Assembly (NCBI RefSeq): GCF_963966145.1
Contig: NC_091048.1
Location: 29,698,001 to 29,762,000 of the forward strand
Direction: 5' to 3'
Source of the DNA: Tenebrio molitor
Lineage: Eukaryota; Arthropoda; Insecta; Coleoptera; Tenebrionidae
Length of the DNA: 64,000 nt
The stretch's first letter is position 1; each line of letters opens with the position of its first letter. The position numbers and the translations under genes were made by a program. Below, piece after piece: positions 55,212 through 64,000 of the stretch. A model generated the notes under the pieces. The model saw nothing but the letters and a program-made list of their open reading frames with translations, was not told the origin of the DNA and made no database searches.

Positions 55212-58200
55212 TTATAGATCCCCGGAACGGATGAGGATGTGCGCCCGGAACCGGAACTCCTCTCTCTGCAGGATGTATCCTGTAACAATAGCTAGCGCCA
55301 CAAGGACCATTGCTAAGGCATTAACTACCATTCCTTCTTCAGGCAATGTGGTATAGTACGATCTAAGGGACACAAAATGCATTCATTAGTCAGTCGGCTC
55401 GCTCAACTCGATCATTATGCTCATAATGTGAGACCTTGACATTTTTCAAAAACTTCACCTTGTTGTCTCCGTGCTCGTTAAAGAAAGTAACAATTGATTT
55501 TTTGCATTCTTGAGATGCTTGTACATGCTCCCCGTTCGTCCCCCGTCGAATACTCACCCTAAACTGAAGAATACTTTCTCGGTGAGCCCGGTCAGGCATG
55601 CCGCAATGGCCAACATGAACGTCGTCAGGCCGAAAGAAGCGTGGATAGGAACCAGAGACGCCCTGAAACCCGCGGTGGCGCCCTCGCAACACAGCAAGAT
55701 CAAGAAGCTGAAGAAGCCGACGACGAACTGCGAACAAAATGGGGTGGGTAGTTAAGGGCGAAATCGTAATCGGACGTCGTTACGCGTTCGGAATGTATCT
55801 GCGGGGGAACTCGCGTCGCTTTGCGGTTTTCCGCGAGCTGTCTTATCTGGGAGGAAAAAAGGAACATCCTGAATGACGGAAGAGGGTGTGGGGGTGAGTC
55901 AGCGCGACAAGCGAGGATGAGGAGTATCGGAACAATTACCCTAATATCTGGGTCAATTACGGCTAATAAAATGTGAAAACCCCATTTAATGAGGTTTTGT
56001 CTCCTTTACATGTCCAATTGGAACGGCACGGTTTCGTGGTGCGGAAGAAGAGAGTGATGTTGTTGTTCAAAAAATTGTGCACCCACATGAGTAAATTGAT
56101 AACAATTGTTCAATTGCGCTCGTTATGTTCCACGGCGTCATCTCTTATTAGAACCGTTTCAGGAACTGACTCCTCCGAAAAAATGCTTTTTCGTTAATCT
56201 CTTCGCTCGGTCCTCACAAAAATGTCACTTTTCCAGATTTCTTTGCTTACGTGCACGCTTTTGGTCGGCTTACGTTTTGAAAAAAAATCAAATAAAAAAA
56301 CACAGTTCTGATATTTAAATATAAACCAGATATCCCAGGACGTAAAAATCATGTCAAATATTTAAATATATTTTTTATCTTCAAATTTTATCTGAAATTG
56401 CGGCTTTTGTCGTTATAAACTCTTGCAGTGGGCCACGTTTTTGATAAGAGCTTTTACAATCGTTTAGTGAAACTCAAAATTTTTATTAATTCAAAACGAA
56501 ACGCGCGCAAAAGTTCTTTCTAGATGTAGGCGTTTATCAATCTGGAGCGTTCAGTAGGGAAAGGTACTTTTTGCATGAGTTCAAACCATTCATCATGCAA
56601 CGAATGTCATCAAATCCGATGGGATCGGTCAAAAAAGCAACTTTTTATCAGTATGACGAATGCAGATGACGTTTGCGTTATTCAAGCGGCGATAATGATA
56701 ATAATAAAATGATAATTCAGGTTACATTTGTTTCTTTATTTACTTTCCAATGGAGTCCAAGCACCTTTGGTACTTCAAGAACTCTTATTCCTGGAGATCG
56801 ATTTAAAAACATTGACGTTCGTATTTGTTTCGCTTCTGATAGCGACTATCTATTGATTTTTATAGAAGACAGAAGCAGAAGTACTAGATGCGGGATCGTA
56901 TCGTCTTCTATTTGTTGAAAATTTCTCGATAACGAAAAGTTTTACTTTGCATGGATAAGTACCACCTCATAACTGCATCGATATGGTTTGTTCAACGAAA
57001 AATCAATTCCTTTCCCGCCTACGGACTCGACGTGCATTCTGCTGCACTATTATCTACGTTAAAAAGCAAACTCGACGATAAAACAGCCGTGGCTCGAATA
57101 GAATATCTAAAATGCAGCGTGTGCACTTTCATTAGTTCCGTGGCATCGTTTGATTCTCGTATTTTCTCATTATCGCTGCGGAGGAGACTTAATTTCCACC
57201 TCGCTCGGTTACGACACGGTTTCATAACCAGGCCCGAAGGCTCGGAGTGCCTTGAAGTAACTGTATTTTTACAGCAAGTGTGAGTTTTCTTTCTATCCGA
57301 TCACGCCCCTTCAGCGGCTGCACTATCGTTCACCTGCCGCTTGTTAACATATCACGACGTCTGATTGATGAAGGTACTCACCTGTATGGCGAAGAGGCCC
57401 ATTGTTACTAGGCCGATCCAGCTGTGAAGAGAATAGAAGTTCGGAATGGGGGGTAGGGCTAGATTGTGCGAGTCCAAGACCGCCAAGAAACCGACGGCGA
57501 CGCAAGGAATCGCCAGAGCGTGAAAGACGGTGTGGAGAAGCTTGACGTAGATCCTTCGGCAACACCGACATATTCTATACAACAAAACGGCTGTAAAAAA
57601 ACCATAACAATTAGTCTCCTTTGCGGCGCAAAGGTGAGAGCTGGCAATCCGGGGGGTAATTGAGCGAGAACAAACAACGGGAAGTAGAGTAGAAAACTAA
57701 GCGTCGCTAATTGCTACAACAACTGTACTAATTGGCGTCGGAGTGCGTGTGCGACTCCGAGAACTATCCCGGTGTTGTTTGGCGAAGAAATTTGCTTTTC
57801 GGTGGTCGTCGACCTCGACTCTTCGGCAGACCTAGTAATTGATGGCATCCGCGGCGTGCAATTAAAATTTCAGCCTTGACAACCGTTCCGAGCACGGGAG
57901 GGTTAGGTGCTCCGGGACCGGTCCTCGCATCGTAAATCAGATCGATCGGAGATGGTCTAGGAATTCGCAAATGGCTCCTAAATCACCGATCCTCCTCTCT
58001 TCCGCATGCACCACTGTTAAGCGTGATGGATGCCGTCGAGGGGGAGAGAAATCCACGAGTGATCCACTTGGTCGCCTTTCTTGGACGCGCTCGATCGGTT
58101 CGTGAAAGGCGATCGTGCACCTCGTAGAAATCGAATTACGCAATTGCGGTACTCACAGAATCCGCTGAATGTGATGAAGCCGGCCACCATCAGTACCGGA

Positions 58201-61200
58201 TGGAGGTTGAACTGTCGCTTGGGGTCGTCCCTCCAGGCGAAGCCCTCTTGGTGTCTGATGACCCAATAGAGGGTGAGACCGAGGGATGCCAGGAGGAGGA
58301 TGCAGGCCAAGACCATGACCAAGGCGTACTCCAGCCAGCTCCCGCAGCCCCATTCGTTCTCCTCCTCGTAGTGCCGGTGTCTGAAAGAGATAAATCAATC
58401 GGCGAGTCCAAATATGATTTGTTTATTGGTCAAGTTCGTGATCGCGAGTGGCGGGTGTTTAACACACATCGATTCGAAACATTACAAATTGAGCTGTCAA
58501 TCGATCGATTGTGTTGTTTCCGAGAGTGCGACGGAAGCAAATCCATTTCACCCACAGATTCGATCACAAAGCAGACGAATTGGGTCCTCAGATGAAAGTC
58601 CAACAATGACCAAGTAACACGGTTCCGAATCGATTGTGAGAATCGTGTTGTACATCTGCTACATGGCCATTTAGAGATCTAGTCGCATTTCACTCGCATT
58701 GTAATTTTTCGTTGGTTGGTTCTTAATAAAAAGTGAAGTCGGACAGATTTTGCCTTTTCACTCGGACGCTTTCTCCCCGCATGCAGTTTTTCCGTAATTC
58801 TAACGTTCGTACAAAGAAACGGAGCCAAGGTGATTATCAGTTCCGCTCGGTTTTACGCAAAAGTAAACAGTGTCAGTTTTTGGAGCGAAGAAAAAGAACG
58901 TCCTGCCTCTCCTCCGGCGCCCATTACGACCTATTACGCGTGCATCCCCCGCGGCGCCTTCCAACTTTCTATTTCTTCTCTGGTGCTTGTTATTTTTCCA
59001 AACGAGGAATCGAGCGAAAGGTCAAAGGCGTGGAAAATATTTGAACAGGAATCCGAGTACAAATTCGATCATTACCTTCCCCATTCCGCGCGAAGCTGAC
59101 GCTTTGAGCTTGGAGTGTATTAGTATTTGTCGAGAAAATACGGAGTGCAAATACGGACACCTACGTTCAATAGAAAGCAGGGGCGGCTCCGGAGTGTGAC
59201 CTTTTCGTCGGCTTCTTTGACGGATTAGCAAACATGTGATTCACCGAGTTAACTAGAGGTCGCCACCGACGACCAATTTGGGAAGCCCCGCCACTCGAAC
59301 CGGACGAATTTTCTTGAAAAAGCTGATCGACTCGATTCTGTCCGATCGAGTGTGAAGAAGGAGCGTTCAGAGTGGGTCGTCGACCCGAATCTTGTGCAAC
59401 GTGCACGATTTTCTTTCAGTCTCGTGGAATTTTTTCGCGTGGGGATGAAAGGGGCTCCGTGAGCGTACGTTAATTAGCGTGATCTAGCCGGATCGCGCCC
59501 TTTCACACGCTCATTTCGCCGCGGCCATTTATTCATTCATTGCGAATTATTTAGTTAAAGCTGTGGCAGTGCCGTCACGTCAACTCTGCTATTTATCACG
59601 GTTGCAATTCGAGGCTATCACAGCTGTTTAATATTGCATTCCCTCGCTCATAACAGATGTAAGCCGCCTACGCGAGACTCACAGAGCCATTCCGAATCCA
59701 TCTGATAAAAATTTCATAGTTCTTCTTCCCGGTTTCTCCGCTTTCCGTGCGAAATGCTAAATGTTAACGGTTATCGACTAATGGAAGCGTACTTTCTACA
59801 AAGCGACGGTTCTGCATCAGACAAAGCCCACGACGGTCGTTGCTCAAGACTTTACGACGCGTAAATCATCCGGGATGAAGATGATTCCCGTCGAAAATCG
59901 CACGTCTCCCCTACGGAGGCCATCAAAACGACGGACGCCTCCCCTGAGGCCGCCATGCCGCAGGTGTCGCCACTCTCGGACCCACCGTAGTAACGTGCAT
60001 GGGCGCGCTGGTGGTTTACGACGAGACGTGGGCTCATTGTGAAACAAACTTGTCCAACAACCTCTACCCGCGGGTTGCATTTCCTCTTACACTAAACCAG
60101 TTATCATTGAGGATTATTCAATATCAAGCGGCGGAGAGATTGTGTAACGCGTTCGGCGCGAAATTCAAATTCCCACGACTTATATAAAAACGACAACGAA
60201 AGTAAAAGTGGGCCAAACAATTTCGCATAATTCATGTCGGTGTTTTAGGGTAAAAATGAGAAGATTCGTCGTGGTTACTTTCGTTGGTAATTGCTCGGAG
60301 ATGACAATACATAATGTCTCTCGTTCGTGTCGGAAGAAATTAATTCTGAGGTTGAAATCAGGTCGGATTTTGTTCTCACGTAAGATGGATTTGTACGGAG
60401 TGGCGTAACTGTGCACCTGCGAGGGTCCAGGGATCCCAGGGCGCCGACGGAAATAAAGTCGTTACGAAAACTTTTTTTTCGTCGCCTGCTAATTTGGTGC
60501 TTGTGCCAAAGGGGAGAATGTGGTGGCAAAATCTGTCAGTTTTTGGCGCGAGGACCGCCCAAAAGAGACAAAAAACCGCCGGTTGCATCAAGGATGTCAT
60601 CCAAAAGTCACAACAATAATTAAGGATGACACCCAAGGTTTCAATAACACAAATATAAAATGACACCAAGACGCGCCATTAGCAATTCCAAGTGGTTTAT
60701 CTAATTTCAATTAATGGAAGGCTCGTTTGAGCAAGACACGACTGCGATAGCGGTTGCGTAATGATAAATCCAAACGAGGAGGGAATTGCATTCAAATATG
60801 CAGTACACTCCTCCGGGTATGAATAATTTAGACGATTCCCACCGGGTATGATTTTTGCTCTCCTCCAGCTCGTAGGAGTATTGTTGTTAATTTTTTAAGG
60901 GGCCAGAGTTCAAAAGCCGCAAGAAATCGCGGTGATTTCGACAAAGAAAATTACAGCCAGCGATAAAACAAATAGTTTTTTGGCACACCTGTGCGCTCGT
61001 TTCACACATTTTTCCGTTAGTTTAAACAAAAAGCCTCATTCAATGACCCAACTATTTATGATAAAATTTCATTTCTGTCATTGAACTGGTTATTATTTTA
61101 TCAAAAGGTGACAAGTAGACCACGTCGGAAATATTGTGGGACGGAAAAAATTTATTTCACCAATAATTCAACCAACAAGGTTATATTATTTTCTTGTTTT

Positions 61201-63649
61201 TGTGGCCTTCGTCGTCAGACCCGACAGCATTTGGACGTTTGGGTAAGACGAGACTTTATCTAATGGAAGATGTAACGCAAGAACTCGCCCTGTTCTGTAA
61301 GTCGTATCAAATTATATCCAGTGTGAAATTGGCTCTGTTTTAGAAAGATCACATTAGACCTTTAAAAATAAAAAAAATCCACTTTTGTTGCACCGTTTGC
61401 TTGGAAAACGTCGCTTTCCTCGCGTCACAACATGCCGACCTTGAGTTAATCTAACATTTTGCTTAATTAACGTTTCATTGTTTAAGGTTTTCCAGTGAGT
61501 AACGTCGATATTAAAAATCGTGATGTTTGTTCGCATCAAGTTCCTGCGCATTTTCCGCACGGGAGTTCTTCGCGAAGAACTTCTTCACTGTCGTGCTAAT
61601 GAACTGCGAAAATAGTTACGCGCTGGCCCAGTTTTCGTCATTGAAATATGTCTCTATCGGTATTTTAAGTGCAAAACGTGATAATTCCCAATCCCAACAT
61701 CGTACCGGACCCAGTTTGCTAATAAAACACAAACACATTTACCGTTACAATATTTGCTGTTTTGTGTTTGCCACATAAAAAATGGTCGTTTGCGTCGGGT
61801 GACCCGATGTGTCTTCGAGCCGCGGAATCAATTTCAATTAGAGCAGAGCTCGACGGTCGCGCTGGTTCGCCACAAGATTGTTGGAGCGCTCTTGGAACGG
61901 TTCTTTGGGTTGGAAATGTTTATTTTGGGCAAACGAGTAGATATTGTTGCATCTCTGATAAAATGTTGCGTCTCATAATCCATTATAAATAGCTTCTGAC
62001 TTAATTTAATCTCAATTTCTCCTCTATCTCGGCGCTAAGGTCATCGATGGTACAGGTTCTTCGAGGTTTCGTCATGTAACTGTGCAGGCAATTTAAATTC
62101 ACGTTGCCAAATTACACCTATCGCTTCTTATTAATTTTTTGTTGTTCGGAATCATCCGTCTTCGTCCTGCTCGTTCGACGACATTGTAGAATGCACATTT
62201 ACTCCCCAATTAGTCGCAATTATTTTTAGTTATTTAATAGAAGTACTTAGTCACATCCTGTTTAGCGCGTAAAATTTCCCTCGAATTATTATTTTTGAGT
62301 TACATAATCGTGTGGGGCTGCAGGCGCACACGTCAATACATACAATACAATTCCAAGGATACTTGTGCATGAATTACATGTTAATAATTTATGTGCGAAT
62401 GTTGACACGTTTTAAAATTTGTTTTCTGTGCGTGTGTTTATTTTGTATGTAGGTAGGTAAAGCAGGAATTGTGCCAACTATTTCCGACCGGTCCCGTGAG
62501 GGCTTCGATTGCCTCATCCGACACTAACGCAAATGGGATTTTCTTGTACGATGAAAATTTAATAACGAACGTTCAAGTTCAAGCGTGGAAAAAATCCCCC
62601 GAATTTTTTTCGTCAAGGACTCGGTTATTTTGGATTTTTATCCTTGGCAAACCACCACGACGATCCGCTGATTATAGTCGTCGATGTTACTACACGGCAT
62701 AAAACGTACCTACCTAATCCGCAATAACTTTGTCGAGGGCCGGAGAGTTATTGGGAGGCGAACCTTTATCCCTAATTGATTAAAAGCTCACACCCTCGAG
62801 ACCGACTCAACGCAAGGAATTGCGTTTATGAGTTAACAACCGCATTGTTCGACGTAAAAATCACAAAATCGTTATCCAACCAGATTATAAATAAATGAAA
62901 CCTGTTAATAATCCCGGAGGCAAGGTTAAAATGTTTTTAAACGAAAGGAGGAAAGATAAATCTCGGCGAGCTTAAAGGGAGTAGCTACCGTGCGACCTCG
63001 TTTTCGCGTAAAAATTAATTGAACTAATTTACTTAACAGGTGTAAATTCGTCGGTTTGTTTACATGCTCGTTCATTGTGTGTACAAGAGCCATAATCTTT
63101 ATTGATGCTCTCGCAAACACACGGTATCAAATTTAATGTACTCGCACAGACCAGCTTTTTACGAGGGAACTTGTGTTTGTAATTAAAACCATATTAAAGA
63201 GGGCCACTCCGTGACGTGAATTTTTCGGAAGACGACGGCAGGAATTCGAAATGACGCTTCCCCTCGACGCGCCATCGCTCCTGCCGTGCTTCCCCTGACG
63301 CGGCCATCAAACCTCGGCCAATTCCTGCGAACCCCTGCCAAACGACGAGTGACGACACCGGTCATCTGATTATTAGCGCAAAACATGTTACGAAAGCTGT
63401 GACATCCCATTTTATGCCAGAGACACACTTGACACAATTAAGATCTTGCTTGGATAATAAAAGTTTACATAAACACTTAAAAAAATTTACGGCCCCGTCT
63501 TACGGTGGAACGCAAATATTTTACTAGTGGTGTGGAAGTTTTCGTCTCGCGGATTTAAATGTCCCAGTCCAGGATCAGTCTCTTCGAGTTTACGAGAGGT
63601 GATTCCTCTCGCGGCGTCGAACTTACGTGTGCATCTTGTTCTTCGCCAT
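55212..63649 (-). CDS. cytochrome b561 family transmembrane reductase (proximal-end form)
   Basis: Five exons: 63649-63627, 58380-58157, 57590-57382, 55727-55558 and 55362-55212, giving 258 residues. Six membrane segments are visible, beginning YALVMVLACILLLASLGLTL. The four haem-ligand histidines are present in their usual settings: FNLHPVLM, KLLHTVFHALAI, FYSLHSWIGL and VPIHASFGL. The family moves electrons from cytosolic ascorbate across vesicle membranes to luminal semidehydroascorbate or ferric iron; the fly member nemy acts in peptide-amidating secretory cells and memory. Exon 1 codes only MAKNKMH plus two bases, which complete a Thr codon with exon 2 across a 5.2-kb intron. An alternative last exon at 54830-54980 can replace the one at 55212-55362. 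The tiny first exon is the least certain part. Confidence 0.9.
58381..63626 (-). other. first coding intron of the cytochrome b561 gene
   Basis: A 5.2-kb intron, far longer than others in the window. I see no coding exon on either strand. It contains GC-moderate segments (58890-59480, 59840-60000, 60400-60560) set between AT-rich ones, as in long regulatory introns, and a weak inverted pair TAGGTAGGTA / TACCTACCTA at about 62450 and 62710. No transposon ends were recognised. Confidence 0.4.
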
Positions 63650-64000
63650 GGTCCCTCTGGTTTCTTCTTGCCAAAAAAAAATACGATCAACTTCCGAAAA
63701 ACTTCACACTTTGTCTACATGTAGGCACAATATGCGCACGTACACCACGCACAACGAGCGAAAGCGAACTAAATAAAATGAAGACGAAGAGGGCGACCGA
63801 GAAGAAACCCACTTTGTTGCTTTTGAGTTTGTGTTTAGAGCGGGACTGCGCGCGAGTTTCGTTTTGTTGTTGACATGATTCTGGTCTCGCGGTTTCGACA
63901 CGGCGACATCTGCCAACGGTCGGACGAAACTCCACGACTTCTTAATTGGTTCGGTAATGAGATAATTCGACGGTCCAGACGGCTTTCGCTCGAATTTTCG
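63650..64000 (-). other. 5' flank and probable leader of the cytochrome b561 gene
   Basis: Sequence upstream of the ATG at 63649. It is fairly GC-rich and has no convincing frame on either strand. The promoter or an upstream non-coding exon should lie here or beyond the window edge. No TATA box was recognised. Confidence 0.3.

Noticed and set aside
62450..62720. Possible MITE with TAGGTAGGTA ends
   Set aside because: Only about 10 bp of inverted match around a 250-bp interior and no further arm similarity. Too weak to call.
1..64000. CRISPR arrays, tRNA or rRNA genes, bacterial-type operons
   Set aside because: None were recognised by eye. The spliced genes and family content are eukaryotic. 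A covariance-model scan could still find a small RNA missed here.

Overview
The window is animal nuclear DNA, almost certainly from an insect and probably a beetle. Genes are split by many short introns (typically 45-70 nt) with GT/AG borders, intergenic DNA is AT-rich and full of short inverted-repeat transposons, and gene content is insect-like (logjam-type p24 protein, ephexin, paired small acyl-CoA-binding proteins, lineage-specific secreted proteins). I assembled exon models by hand: every listed multi-exon gene keeps one open frame across all junctions, and its length agrees with the family where one is recognised.

Layout. 0.5-9.4 kb: a 1279-residue ankyrin / pseudokinase / KEN-nuclease protein built like vertebrate RNase L (+), an IPP-type BTB-Kelch protein (-), and a first acyl-CoA-binding protein (-). 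9.4-13.5 kb: mostly transposon remnants. 13.5-16.2 kb: a second acyl-CoA-binding protein and BBS1 (both -). 16.2-28.2 kb: about 12 kb without a convincing gene, with several terminal-inverted-repeat elements, a foldback element with another element inserted in one arm, and a GC-richer stretch with CACGTG sites. 28.2-36.1 kb: ephexin RhoGEF (+) with two alternative N-terminal coding starts. 36.3-46.6 kb: a compact block of logjam/TMED6 (-), BLOC1S1 (-), ICE2 (+), an intronless 2-oxoglutarate dehydrogenase E1 paralogue (-), proteasome Rpn6 (-) and a small orphan ORF (+) that starts 37 bp from Rpn6. 47-50 kb: three small secreted-protein genes sharing a mature N-terminal motif. 50-53 kb: POP5 (-) and FGGY carbohydrate kinase (+). 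54.8-63.7 kb: a cytochrome b561 gene (-) with a 5.2-kb first coding intron and two interchangeable last exons.

Most genes are unrelated housekeeping or signalling genes. The most unusual is the RNase L-like gene: it has the ankyrin, pseudokinase and KEN domains in the RNase L order, a dead kinase core, substitutions at two KEN positions and a 450-500 residue middle region I cannot assign. The three-gene secreted family and the duplicated terminal exons of the cytochrome b561 gene come next. No tRNA, rRNA, CRISPR or bacterial-type feature was seen.
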